The notes beneath the pieces are model-generated. The model was not told where the DNA came from and made no database searches. It saw only the letters and a list, made by a program, of their open reading frames with translations. Positions 33,525 to 42,927 of a stretch of DNA of 64,000 nt are shown here, piece after piece. Positions within the stretch are counted from its first letter, which is position 1, and every line of letters starts with the position of its first letter. This DNA is from Pedobacter gandavensis (GTDB lineage: Bacteria; Bacteroidota; Bacteroidia; Sphingobacteriales; Sphingobacteriaceae), in NCBI RefSeq assembly GCF_014172405.1, contig NZ_WNXC01000003.1, positions 248,001 to 312,000 of the forward strand, read 5' to 3'. A program made the position numbers and the translations under genes.

Positions 33525-33551
33525 TCGGAGTCCTAATAGCTAGGACTCCGA
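33525..33551. repeat. Unexplained 11-bp perfect hairpin upstream of aqpZ
   Basis: TCGGAGTCCTA and TAGGACTCCGA flank a 5-nt loop (ATAGC). There is no T run on either side, so it is not a terminator. It lies about 190 nt before the aqpZ ATG in a 322-bp region in which I see nothing else beyond the terminator above. Confidence 0.6.
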
Positions 33552-33741
33552 GGTAAAACATTCCAAAATGCTCCGGTAAAAAAACGGTAACCAGCTAAAA
33601 AAACCGCCTTGTTTCCACAAAAAAACAAGTACCACAGTAGACTGACATTCAAGTAAATAGACCCAAATACCCACATTAGGAATATTAAAAATATCTTGGT
33701 AAATTTCAGTATACAACATCTAAAATCTAAACCTCTAGAAA

Positions 33742-34425
33742 ATGAAAAAACTTGCTGCAGAATTTATTGGAACCTTTTGGTTGGTTCTTGGCGGTTGCGG
33801 AAGCGCCGTATTGGCCTGTAATTTCCCAGGTGCGGGAATCGGCTTTCTGGGCGTTGCCCTTGCCTTTGGTCTAACGGTAGTCACGATGGCCTATGCTGTT
33901 GGACACATCTCTGGCGCCCACTTTAACCCGGCGGTATCTGTCGGACTTTGGATGGGCGGCCGTCTTGATGGCAAAGACCTTATCCCCTATATCATTTCCC
34001 AGGTTTTAGGTGGGATTTTAGCGGCGGCTGTACTCTATGTCATCGCTACAGGCAATGGCAGTGCCATAGGCAGTTTTGCCAGTAATGGCTATGGTGACCA
34101 CTCTCCCGGCAAGTACAGCATGACCGCAGCATTGGTTTGCGAAGTTGTGATGACCTTCATCTTTTTACTTGTTATTCTGGGTGCTACAGACGAAAGAGCC
34201 CCTAAAGGCTTTGCAGGTTTAGCCATTGGATTGAGCTTAACACTGATCCACCTGATCAGCATCCCGGTGACCAATACTTCCGTAAATCCAGCAAGAAGCA
34301 CCAGTCAGGCCTTATTTGCAGGCGGAGAAGCCATGGGTCAATTGTGGTTGTTCTGGGTAGCCCCAATTGCAGGTGCGATACTCGCCGGATTGGTCTACAA
34401 AGCAGTTTTCGCGAGTAAATCATAG
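33742..34425 (+). CDS. aqpZ: Aquaporin Z-type water channel
   Basis: 227 aa MIP-family channel with six membrane helices and both half-helix motifs: [13 protein letters not shown] and [11 protein letters not shown]. The start [25 protein letters not shown] is the family's first helix. The residues around the second NPA (SVNPARS, with the preceding Thr) and His in the fifth/second helix region are of the water-selective AqpZ type rather than glycerol facilitators. It stands alone, with its own terminator. Confidence 0.94.
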   Translation: MKKLAAEFIGTFWLVLGGCGSAVLACNFPGAGIGFLGVALAFGLTVVTMAYAVGHISGAHFNPAVSVGLWMGGRLDGKDLIPYIISQVLGGILAAAVLYVIATGNGSAIGSFASNGYGDHSPGKYSMTAALVCEVVMTFIFLLVILGATDERAPKGFAGLAIGLSLTLIHLISIPVTNTSVNPARSTSQALFAGGEAMGQLWLFWVAPIAGAILAGLVYKAVFASKS

Positions 34426-34470
34426 CAAGCCCCTTCTTTAAGTCGCTATAAACTAATTATATAACATTTA

Positions 34471-34505
34471 AAAAGTCGTAATTAAATTAATTACGACTTT
34501 TTTGT
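34471..34505 (+). terminator. Terminator after aqpZ
   Basis: AAAAGTCGTAATT pairs with AATTACGACTTTT, followed by more T residues. Confidence 0.85.
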
Positions 34506-34515
34506 GTTTAATTTT

Positions 34516-34523
34516 TAACTTTG
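34516..34523 (+). promoter_or_regulatory. -7 element of eno
   Basis: TAACTTTG matches TAnnTTTG. The transcript would have a leader of about 60 nt. Confidence 0.45.
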
Positions 34524-34575
34524 GATATCGCCATAGTAATTGTAAGATTTACACTAAGGCTGACTAACAAAATAA

Positions 34576-35883
<1,308 letters not shown>

Positions 35884-35980
35884 TTGATGCTTTGCTTCAC
35901 AAAATAAAGTCTTTTCGTCCTCAAATCTTTTGAAGAGAAGATTTACAGGTACTCAAATGACGTTTATTTTTGCGCATATA

Positions 35981-36017
35981 AAAAACATCCGGAGCTTAAA
36001 ACTTCGGATGTTTTTTG
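35981..36017 (+). terminator. Terminator after eno
   Basis: AAAAACATCCGGAG pairs with CTTCGGATGTTTTT (one mismatch) and is followed by T residues. Confidence 0.85.
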
Positions 36018-36076
36018 GTTTAAAGCAGACCTGTGTTGGTTTGCAATCCCTTGGTTTTTAAGTGTAAGTATTTCTC

Positions 36077-36094
36077 TTTGAACATATGTTCAAA
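36077..36094. promoter_or_regulatory. Perfect 18-bp palindrome upstream of the septum-formation gene
   Basis: TTTGAACATATGTTCAAA is fully self-complementary. It lies 30 nt upstream of the -7 element, a normal position for an operator of a dimeric regulator. Confidence 0.5.
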
Positions 36095-36124
36095 TTTTCA
36101 TAGGTTTATACTTTTATATGTTTA

Positions 36125-36132
36125 TATATTTG
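36125..36132 (+). promoter_or_regulatory. -7 element 4 nt before the septum-formation gene
   Basis: TATATTTG matches TAnnTTTG; only 4 nt separate it from the ATG, so a leaderless message is likely. Confidence 0.45.
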
Positions 36133-36136
36133 TAAC

Positions 36137-36436
36137 ATGGAACGTTTGCTGGAACTTATACGTAATAAATACTTTCTGTCTGTCGCAGCTTTCATTGTAT
36201 GGATGCTGTTTTTCGATAGAAATGACATGGTATCTCAATATGAATTTCGCTCTGAGGTGAACAAGCTTCAGGAGGAAAAGGATTTCTATGAAAAAGAAAC
36301 AGCGAAGGTAAAGAAAGACCTGAATGAGCTGAGTACCAATCTAAACATGGCGGAGAAATTCGCACGCGAGAAATACTTCATGAAAAAAGACAATGAGGAT
36401 GTTTTTGTGATAGTAAAGGAAGCACCTAAAAATTAA
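36137..36436 (+). CDS. Septum formation initiator (FtsB/DivIC family)
   Basis: 99 aa single-pass division protein. A short cytosolic start, one membrane helix (about 13-27, YFLSVAAFIVWMLFF), then a periplasmic coiled coil (about 38-75, FRSEVNKLQEEKDFYEKETAKVKKDLNEL) and the closing motif AEKFAREKYFMKKDNEDVFVI typical of DivIC. It links the divisome to peptidoglycan synthesis. The position after eno is as in other Bacteroidota and similar to E. coli. Its stop overlaps that of the next, convergent gene by 4 nt. Confidence 0.92.
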   Translation: MERLLELIRNKYFLSVAAFIVWMLFFDRNDMVSQYEFRSEVNKLQEEKDFYEKETAKVKKDLNELSTNLNMAEKFAREKYFMKKDNEDVFVIVKEAPKN

Positions 36437-37044
36437 TAACCAAACTTAGGTAGGGTCAGTCTATATTTGACCACCACAATTCTCAATACAAAGATAAAGG
36501 CGATTACTGCAATGTTAGCCATATCATCTCCCAGCTTATAATGTTTAAGTCCAAAATAAAGGGAGCCGCCAAGAATACAGGCAGTGGCATAGATCTCCTT
36601 CCGGAAGATCAATGGGATCGTGTTTAAGAGCGTATCTCTGATCACCCCACCAAAGCAACCGGTAATAGTCCCTAGTGCAATACAGATGCCCGGACTAAGT
36701 CCGAAATTAATTCCTTTCTGGATCCCCAACATGGTGAACAAGCCCAATCCGAGGGAGTCAAACAAGAACAGTGTGATTTTAAACTTTTTGATGTGTGTTT
36801 TAAAGAAAATGGTCGCGACTGAAGTCGCGAGGATCAGCAGGCAGTAGTTCACATCGCGCATCCAGGCCACTGGCGTATCCCCCAGCAACATATCCCTTAC
36901 CGTACCACCGCCAATGGAAGTCACAAATGCTATGATCAGCACGCCAAAAGGATCCAGCCTTCTTTGCATGGCGGCAAAAGAGCCTGAGATTGCAAAGGCA
37001 ACCGTACCCAATACCTCAATGGTTTCCATTGTACCAATCTGCAT
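36433..37044 (-). CDS. Trimeric intracellular cation channel (TRIC/UPF0126) family protein
   Basis: 203 aa from the ATG at 37042-37044 (MQIGTMETIEVLGTVAFAISGS); the longer frame begins inside the upstream gene and is unlikely, and a start five codons later is also possible. Seven short membrane segments with internal duplication: IEVLGTVAFAISGSFAAMQRRLDPFGVLIIAFVTSIGGGTVRDMLLGD and a matching second half MLGIQKGINFGLSPGICIALGTITGCFGGVIRDTLL. The GGGTxRD motif is diagnostic. Bacterial members act as cation channels or glycine-linked transporters; which applies here is unknown. It starts 11 nt after the preceding gene, so they are probably cotranscribed. Confidence 0.9.
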   Translation of the reverse strand: MQIGTMETIEVLGTVAFAISGSFAAMQRRLDPFGVLIIAFVTSIGGGTVRDMLLGDTPVAWMRDVNYCLLILATSVATIFFKTHIKKFKITLFLFDSLGLGLFTMLGIQKGINFGLSPGICIALGTITGCFGGVIRDTLLNTIPLIFRKEIYATACILGGSLYFGLKHYKLGDDMANIAVIAFIFVLRIVVVKYRLTLPKFGY

Positions 37045-37055
37045 GTGTTTGAGAA

Positions 37056-39140
37056 TTAAATTTCGCCGTTTCTCTTTCTGAAAAACCACTCCAAGCTAAG
37101 CAATAAGATGATCATCGCAAACAACCATTTAAAATTTATCAGCGCTTCATATTTCAGGTCTTCATAACTTAGCGTTTTGACATTTTCATTCTTTTCAATA
37201 TCCTCTTGAATTTTCAACAAGTTGGCAGGCATATATAGCTTACCATTAGTCTGTAAAGCCATATTATGGAGCAATTGATGGTTCGCAATGGTTTGCTGAT
37301 ACTCTGCAATCATCGCATTCACGTAGAATGCGCCTTGTGCCTGATACTTTTTATCACCAAGTGTGGTATTTGCTGTAAATGTATAATTCCCAGCAGGCAA
37401 CATTCCGGCATCTAGTTGATAAGTAGTACCTGTTCTTGAGAAAAGAAAATTGTACAATTTTCCAGCTTCATTTTTGAGTTGCAAACTCACATCCGGAGTG
37501 TTTACAGCTACATAGCTATCATTATACAACACTGCATTGATCAATACATTTTCATTTTCCTCGAAAGTGTTCTTGGAAGGCGCAGCCTTAAACTTACGCT
37601 TATCATCCTTTACGGCGAGATATTGCACTGTTTTAGCAATCAGGTCATGCAATACTGGATTGCTCAGGCCATCTTTTGCTTCCGACAATTTCCAGCGCCA
37701 TAACCCCTCTCCAATCAGATAACCAGATTTCCGACCATTGTCATTCACAAAAAACAATTGTGCGGCATCCGTCTTAACCTTTCCGATCCGCTGCTTCAGT
37801 GCGACAAAACCCGGTCCATTAACCACTACCTTTCCAAAAGGAGCCAGGAGCGGATCAAAATCATTGATAATTTTTGCTGCTGCAGGATCGATATCAAAAG
37901 CGGTAAAATCGGTATTCACTGTCGGAAAAGCTTCTTGAATATTGCTGCTTGCGCCATTTATACTGACCATTTTTTGCAGGGCATTGAACCGGTTCACATC
38001 CGTTTGAGCGCCAACAATATACCAAACCGGAACATTTACCTGCCCCAGTTTCCCCATAAAGGCTGCACCGGTCCGCTGTAAGTCCGGCAATTGATATAAA
38101 ATAAGCAAGCCATAATCATTCAGGTTCAGGGCATTTAACTCTTCCCCTAAAACCACCTTTAAATCATAATTTTTATTGGCACTCAGGGCTTGTTTGATCA
38201 CCGAAATGTCCGGGTGTGGCCCTCCGGCAGCAATTAACACTTGCTGACGGGCATCAATCACCTCTATAAAAACCTCCTGTGTATTGTTTTTTTCCGACAC
38301 CTCATTGGCCATAGGAACTAATTGTACGGTATATTTTTGCAGACCGATCTTGTTCGCCTTTAATTTCACAGGAATTGTAGCCGAAAAAGCATGGCTGTTG
38401 ACCGGAATTAAATGTTCAGCCATGACCTTCCCATTTTCAAATACCTTCAATTTAGCCTGCTCCCCTTTACTTTCAAAAGCTTCTACCTGCACTTCAATTG
38501 TAAAATCATTATTCAGGTATACGAGATTATTATGGTTTACATTGACCACCCTCAGGTCGCGCTTGGGAATGGTATCCCCTAATGCAATGGTATATACTGG
38601 CGCCTTTAATTTGTTTAAATCATACAAGGGACTTCCACCACGGTTAAAGATGCCATCTGAGGCCATAATAACCGCACCGATATTCCTATTCAGGTATTCG
38701 TCATTTAAGCGATTAAACAGCGCCGTAGCATTACTCAGCTTGCCCTGATTGCTAAAATCAAAGCCTTTGTTTACACTATCACTAAAATGATAAACTTTTA
38801 AATCATATTTATCAGAAAGCTGAGCGCTTAATTGCTGTAGATCCGCTTCATATTTTTTCTGGTCAAAACCCGCCGGATGTACATGCCCAATAGACAAAGA
38901 ATTGTCCTGCGCAATAATGATCACTGGCTTCTCCAGCTGATAGCTTAAATTTTTCACCAGCGGAAAGCAAAGTAAACCAGCAATCACCGCCACTACTAAG
39001 GCCCTCAATGAGGCTAAAAACCATCGAAGTTTAGGCGTTAAATGTGAGGTTTTACGATAAGCAACATAGGCAAAAAGTAGCCCTAATAGCAGACAACCAA
39101 TCAAAGTCATTATCGTATAAAAATTAAAAGAGTTGTCCAT
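37056..39140 (-). CDS. Large VWA-like membrane protein of unknown function
   Basis: 694 aa. Two N-terminal membrane helices (about 9-27 and 38-58) lead to a long extracytoplasmic region, closed by a C-terminal helix near 672-688 and a basic tail (LLLSLEWFFRKRNGEI). Residues about 72-215 look like a von Willebrand A-type fold (PVIIIAQDNSLSIG, with a degenerate metal site, then AVIMASDGIFNRGGSPLYDL and YTIALGDT). Ig-like and glutamine-amidotransferase-like portions follow (VLIAAGGPHPDISVIKQAL). This overall plan is common in Bacteroidota membrane proteins related to the BatA/B or DUF families. Role unknown. The TRIC-like gene follows. Confidence 0.8.
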   Translation of the reverse strand: MDNSFNFYTIMTLIGCLLLGLLFAYVAYRKTSHLTPKLRWFLASLRALVVAVIAGLLCFPLVKNLSYQLEKPVIIIAQDNSLSIGHVHPAGFDQKKYEADLQQLSAQLSDKYDLKVYHFSDSVNKGFDFSNQGKLSNATALFNRLNDEYLNRNIGAVIMASDGIFNRGGSPLYDLNKLKAPVYTIALGDTIPKRDLRVVNVNHNNLVYLNNDFTIEVQVEAFESKGEQAKLKVFENGKVMAEHLIPVNSHAFSATIPVKLKANKIGLQKYTVQLVPMANEVSEKNNTQEVFIEVIDARQQVLIAAGGPHPDISVIKQALSANKNYDLKVVLGEELNALNLNDYGLLILYQLPDLQRTGAAFMGKLGQVNVPVWYIVGAQTDVNRFNALQKMVSINGASSNIQEAFPTVNTDFTAFDIDPAAAKIINDFDPLLAPFGKVVVNGPGFVALKQRIGKVKTDAAQLFFVNDNGRKSGYLIGEGLWRWKLSEAKDGLSNPVLHDLIAKTVQYLAVKDDKRKFKAAPSKNTFEENENVLINAVLYNDSYVAVNTPDVSLQLKNEAGKLYNFLFSRTGTTYQLDAGMLPAGNYTFTANTTLGDKKYQAQGAFYVNAMIAEYQQTIANHQLLHNMALQTNGKLYMPANLLKIQEDIEKNENVKTLSYEDLKYEALINFKWLFAMIILLLSLEWFFRKRNGEI

Positions 39141-39275
39141 ATGTACATGGCTAAGATGCTAAATTTTAAAAAATAAAATCAAATTATTTCGATAAAACCC
39201 GCGAGAACCCATATTGCGCATCGACATATTCGGTAAGCAGCAATAAAATCAGCCCCTTGTCCTTTTTTACGCATA

Positions 39276-39356
39276 AAAAAGGAGTACCTGTGTGAAGACC
39301 TAGGAAATTTGCCCCTTCAGGCAAAGATTCCAGTCTGAACACCGATACTCCTTTTT
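39276..39356. ncRNA. Candidate structured RNA of about 80 nt (strand undecided)
   Basis: Five nested helices can be drawn: 39276-39286 with 39346-39356 (11 bp, GGAGTA core), GTGT 39290-39293 with ACAC 39339-39342, GAC 39297-39299 with GTC 39333-39335, GGAA 39303-39306 with TTCC 39328-39331, and TTTGCC 39308-39313 with GGCAAA 39320-39325. A symmetric GAA/TGA internal loop allows sheared G-A pairs. The outer stem ends in a T run on both strands. It sits in the 287-bp gap between fabG and the VWA-like gene. It could be a free small RNA, a structured 3' UTR or only an elaborate terminator. I do not recognise it as SRP, 6S or tmRNA. Confidence 0.4.
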
Positions 39357-39427
39357 AAAAGTATTTATTTTAAAGCGGTTCTAAAAGTTTCAATATACTT
39401 CAAAAACGCTTCTTTACTTTTAGAATG

Positions 39428-40171
39428 TTACAACATACCTCCGCAAACTGACAATACCTGTCCAGTCACATAAGCACTCATATCAGAAGCTAAAAACACA
39501 CAAACATTTGCCACATCTTCCGGCTCTCCTGCCCTTTTCAAAGGAATTCCTTCTTCCCATCCTTTAACCACTTTCGGATCTAACACATCTGTCATTTCAG
39601 TACGGATAAAACCTGGTGCTACCACATTCGTACGAATGTTACGAGAACCCAATTCTTTCGCTAAAGACTTAGAAAAACCAATGATACCTGCTTTAGACGC
39701 AGCATAATTCGCTTGTCCGGCGTTTCCTTGAACACCTACAACTGAACTCATATTGATGATAGAACCTTTACGGGCTTTCATCATTACTTTAGAAGCAGCT
39801 TTAGAAATGTTAAACACGGATTTAAGGTTCACATTGATTACATCATCCCAGTTTTCTTCGCTCATACGCATTAGCAAACCGTCTTTAGTAATCCCTGCAT
39901 TGTTCACTACGATATCCAGTGTACCGAAATCAGCAACGATGTCATTGATCAATTGATCTGCCTGATCGAATTTCGAAGCATCTGAGCGGTAACCTTTAAC
40001 TTTGGTACCAAAGCTTTGCAGCTCTTGCTCTAATGCCTCTCCTTTTTCAACAGAAGACAGGTAAGTAAAAGCAACGTTAGCACCTTGCTCCGCAAATTTC
40101 TCTGCAATCTTACGGCCGATTCCTTTTGAAGCACCGGTGATCAATGCTGTTTTTCCTTCTAATAATTTCAT
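39428..40171 (-). CDS. fabG: 3-oxoacyl-[acyl-carrier-protein] reductase
   Basis: 247 aa short-chain dehydrogenase of fatty-acid elongation, using NADPH. The cofactor motif is TGASKGIGR (12-20), NNAG (90-93) is present, and the catalytic set is Ser142/143, Tyr156 and Lys160 in QANYAASKAGIIGFSKSLAKELGSRNIR. The last segment VTGQVLSVCGGML is typical FabG. It lies 33 nt after aguA on the same strand, so it may share that transcript although the functions differ. A relative with another substrate is possible but less likely. Confidence 0.93.
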   Translation of the reverse strand: MKLLEGKTALITGASKGIGRKIAEKFAEQGANVAFTYLSSVEKGEALEQELQSFGTKVKGYRSDASKFDQADQLINDIVADFGTLDIVVNNAGITKDGLLMRMSEENWDDVINVNLKSVFNISKAASKVMMKARKGSIINMSSVVGVQGNAGQANYAASKAGIIGFSKSLAKELGSRNIRTNVVAPGFIRTEMTDVLDPKVVKGWEEGIPLKRAGEPEDVANVCVFLASDMSAYVTGQVLSVCGGML

Positions 40172-40204
40172 TATAAATATGTTTGGTTAATATTTTGTAC
40201 TTAA

Positions 40205-41257
40205 TTAAATCGCTGGTTCCTGCTGACTCAAGCAATGGAAGCTACCCAATCCCCAGATGATATCTGTAGAATCGATACCTACCACTTTTCTATCCGGGAA
40301 TACCTCTTGAATAATTTTCAATGCTTTCTCATCATTCACATCTCTGAAAGTCGGAACGATCACTGCGGCATTGGCAATATAAAAGTTAGCATAAGAAGCC
40401 GGCAAGCGCGTATCCTCATGAATCACTGGCGAAGGCATCGGTAATTTCACAATGTTCAACGGTCTGCCGTCTAACAATCGCATCTCTTTTAATGCTTCCA
40501 GGTTTTCCTGTAAAAGGATATAATTTTCATCCAATGGATTACTTTCTACCACTGTAAGCACGGTATCTTCATTTACAAAGCGGGTAATATCATCGATATG
40601 ACCATCGGTATCATCACCAACAATACCATCGCCTAACCAAAGGATTTGTTCCGCACCATAGAACTCCATTAAATATTGTTCTATTTGTTCTTTCGTCAAA
40701 TGCGGGTTTCTGTTCTCATTTAACAAGCAAGCAGTGGTCGTTAAAATTGTTCCTGCACCATTAAATTCTACCGATCCACCCTCCATTACTATTTCAGGAA
40801 GATAAAGTGGTAAGTCAAAATGCTTGGCAATCTTGGTTGGAATCACATCATCCAGGTCAAATGGCGGATATTTACCACCCCAGGCGTTATAGCCCCAATC
40901 CACTACCACTTTTTGATCTTTTGCTTCGTTCAATAAAAAAGCCGGGCCATGATCTCTGCACCAGGCATCGTTAGTTGGGTTCATAAAAAACTCCACCTGA
41001 CTTAAGTCTGCGCCTACTTTTTCCAGTTCAGCAATGGCAAAAGCTTTAGTTTCTTCATCGTTGATGTTGATTCTTACCTTTTCGCCTGTGGCTACTATTT
41101 TGATAAACTCGCAATACGGACGGTAAATGGTTTCCAGTTTACCTGGCCAGGAGGCTTCCTTATGTGGCCAGCTCAACCAGGTTGCTTCGTGTTTTGCCCA
41201 TTCTGCAGGAAAACTGAATCCTGCTTTTTTCGGGCTATTGTTAAATAGATTCGTCAT
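40205..41257 (-). CDS. aguA: Agmatine deiminase
   Basis: 350 aa enzyme converting agmatine to N-carbamoylputrescine and ammonia. Family blocks: FSFPAEWAKHEATWLSWPHKEASWPG, NDAWCRDHGPAFLL, VMEGGSVEFNGAGTILTTTACLLNENRNP, GDDTDGHIDD, and the catalytic Cys342 near the end in GLGSFHCLSQQEPA. It overlaps the aguB reading frame by 17 nt and follows it in the same operon, so the two steps from agmatine to putrescine are made together. Confidence 0.96.
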   Translation of the reverse strand: MTNLFNNSPKKAGFSFPAEWAKHEATWLSWPHKEASWPGKLETIYRPYCEFIKIVATGEKVRININDEETKAFAIAELEKVGADLSQVEFFMNPTNDAWCRDHGPAFLLNEAKDQKVVVDWGYNAWGGKYPPFDLDDVIPTKIAKHFDLPLYLPEIVMEGGSVEFNGAGTILTTTACLLNENRNPHLTKEQIEQYLMEFYGAEQILWLGDGIVGDDTDGHIDDITRFVNEDTVLTVVESNPLDENYILLQENLEALKEMRLLDGRPLNIVKLPMPSPVIHEDTRLPASYANFYIANAAVIVPTFRDVNDEKALKIIQEVFPDRKVVGIDSTDIIWGLGSFHCLSQQEPAI

Positions 41258-42116
41258 CTATATATCTTTTGGTGATTTGTGAATAACTATCGATACGTCT
41301 GTCGCGTAAAAACGGCCAATGCGTCCTGTAGCTGTCAGATTTTGACAAGTCAAGTTCAACAACTTTCAGTTCTTCTTTACTATGGTCTGCCTGATACAAC
41401 AAGGTTCCGAAAGGGTTGGATACGAATGATCCGCCCCAGAAAGCAACGCCTGCCTCTTCACCTACGCGGTTGATGCTCACTACAGGAACACCGTTTGCGA
41501 TCGCATGAGAACGCTGAATCATTTGCCATGCATTGTATTGTTCTACATTGGTGGCTTCATCCTGTGTGGTTGCCCATCCGATTGCCGTTGGGTAAACCAG
41601 GAAGTCTGCACCCATTAACGCAGTTAAGCGGGCAGCTTCAGGATACCATTGATCCCAACAGATCAATACCCCAATTTTAGCAAATTTAGTTTTGAATACT
41701 TTATAGCCTAAATCACCAGGCGTAAAATAGAACTTCTCATAAAATCCTGGATCATCCGGGATGTGCATTTTGCGATATTTACCCAGGTAAGCACCATCTG
41801 CATCTAATACTGCAGTGGTATTGTGGTAAAGGCCTTCTGCTCTTTTCTCGAATAAAGAGGCAACGATGACTACATTTAACTCTGCAGCTACTTTCGAGAG
41901 CACATCTGTTGATGGGCCTGGAATAGCCTCTGCAAGCTTAAAGTTCTCATAATTCTCTTCATCGCAGAAATACAATGAAGTAAATAATTCCTGTAGACAC
42001 ACAACCTGTGCACCCATAGCGGCGATTTCCCTGATCTTAACGATCGCCTTATCTAAATTCTCTTGTTTATTACCGGTACAACTCATCTGCACCAATCCAA
42101 CCTGTACTTTAGCCAT
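41241..42116 (-). CDS. aguB: N-carbamoylputrescine amidase
   Basis: 291 aa nitrilase-superfamily hydrolase releasing putrescine, CO2 and ammonia. The catalytic triad is visible: Glu43 in VCLQELF, Lys116 in KYRKMHIPDD and Cys153 in GVLICWDQWYPEAAR. The length and the block GSFVSNPFGTLLY fit AguB. Located first in the aguB-aguA pair, with a -7 element at 42136. Confidence 0.95.
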   Translation of the reverse strand: MAKVQVGLVQMSCTGNKQENLDKAIVKIREIAAMGAQVVCLQELFTSLYFCDEENYENFKLAEAIPGPSTDVLSKVAAELNVVIVASLFEKRAEGLYHNTTAVLDADGAYLGKYRKMHIPDDPGFYEKFYFTPGDLGYKVFKTKFAKIGVLICWDQWYPEAARLTALMGADFLVYPTAIGWATTQDEATNVEQYNAWQMIQRSHAIANGVPVVSINRVGEEAGVAFWGGSFVSNPFGTLLYQADHSKEELKVVELDLSKSDSYRTHWPFLRDRRIDSYSQITKRYIDDESI

Positions 42117-42135
42117 TCTATGAAATTTTGTGATA

Positions 42136-42143
42136 CAAAGTTA
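42136..42143 (-). promoter_or_regulatory. -7 element of aguB
   Basis: TAACTTTG on the minus strand, 19 nt before the ATG. Confidence 0.4.
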
Positions 42144-42197
42144 ACAGAAAATAATTTCTGCTCTAATTGTTATTTGAAAGATATGTGGGCCATGAAA

Positions 42198-42401
42198 TTA
42201 AGCAGATACGATCTCCTTATATTCCTGCTGAAGTTCGAATAAACATTTGGCGCAAAGACAGCTTTCAAACTGTTCGCTGATGTATTGTACTTCATTCAGG
42301 TTCAATTGCACCACGCTACACTGACATTTTGTGTAGGAGTTGGCCTTACACTCTATAGGTGTACCGCAACGCTCGCATGGAATTATTTCGTGTTTGGCCA
42401 T
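42198..42401 (-). CDS. Cysteine-rich CWC-family protein
   Basis: 67 aa. Seven cysteines in three clusters, CERCGTPIEC (9-18), KCQCS (25-29) and CLCAKC (48-53), match the small cysteine-rich CWC family, which probably binds zinc. The start MAKHEIIPCERCG is certain. A -7 element (42409-42416) lies 7 nt upstream, so the message would be nearly leaderless. The function of the family is unknown. The DnaA-box-like array starts 84 nt upstream. Confidence 0.85.
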   Translation of the reverse strand: MAKHEIIPCERCGTPIECKANSYTKCQCSVVQLNLNEVQYISEQFESCLCAKCLFELQQEYKEIVSA

Positions 42402-42408
42402 TATTTGA

Positions 42409-42416
42409 CAAAGATA
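42409..42416 (-). promoter_or_regulatory. -7 element of the CWC gene
   Basis: TATCTTTG on the minus strand, 7 nt before the ATG. Confidence 0.4.
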
Positions 42417-42485
42417 CGAGATCGTATATTAAGGTGTATAAACGTTAATAAATATGACAAATGACTTATTTACAAGCAAAAAGCA

Positions 42486-42856
42486 TGTGGATAACCCTGT
42501 GTAGAACCTGTGGGAAACCCGTTAGTAACCTGTTAATAGACCGTGGAAAAGCTGTTTGTAACCCATAGCACTGCTGTGGGAAACCTGTGAGCAACTTTTT
42601 ATCTTGGTGGATAAGTTGGCATCAGCTGTGGGAAACACGTGGATAACTAAGCATACAAACCTCCATGCCTACCCTCTTTTATGTGGATAACCCTGTGTAA
42701 AACCTGTTGGTAAGCTGTGGGTAACACGTTAGGAACCTGTGGGAAATCGATCAGAAAACGTGGACAACAGTGGATAATGGCGGTTCAAATGTGTAAAACA
42801 ACGTCATAACCTGTGGACAAGCTGTGCAGAACCACAAATAAAAATGTGGATAACCC
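42486..42856. other. Array of about 25 DnaA-box-like units (possible origin or DnaA-binding locus)
   Basis: Head-to-tail units of 10-12 bp with consensus [T/C]GTGGgtAAC[C/A] fill this gene-free stretch. Three are exact TGTGGATAA boxes (42486-42494, 42682-42690, 42845-42853), the reverse complement of the DnaA box TTATCCACA. GGTGGATAA (42606), CGTGGATAA (42638), AGTGGATAA (42769) and TGTGGACAA (42812) differ by one base. All point the same way and many are spaced 11 bp, about one helical turn. An AT-rich segment (42421-42485) borders the array and could unwind. nrdA lies on one side, the CWC gene on the other. This may be oriC or a DnaA-titration site; the sequence alone does not decide. Confidence 0.7.
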
Positions 42857-42872
42857 TACAAAAAAGGGCATT

Positions 42873-42903
42873 AAAAAAGGGGCAGGAATGAACCTTACCC
42901 CTT
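42873..42903 (-). terminator. Terminator after nrdA
   Basis: AAGGGG and CCCCTT (42877-42882 / 42898-42903) pair, with a T run on the minus strand. Confidence 0.7.
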
Positions 42904-42927
42904 ATGGTTTATGCGTTTAGATTGGAA

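Noticed and set aside
19494-33570. Shared 14-mer TAAAACATTCCAAA at about 19494 and 33555
   Set aside because: Several matches of this length are expected by chance in 64 kb of AT-rich DNA; the flanks do not match.
36033-36260. 75-aa frame upstream of and overlapping the ftsB-like gene
   Set aside because: It lies in another frame of the real gene and across its promoter and palindrome; no family features.
39276-39356. SRP RNA (4.5S) or 6S RNA
   Set aside because: The conserved apical GGAA loop with AGCAG/CAGG asymmetric loop of SRP RNA is missing, and the element is too short for 6S RNA.
42486-42856. CRISPR array or simple satellite repeat
   Set aside because: Units are only 10-12 bp, degenerate and without spacers; the exact members equal the DnaA box.
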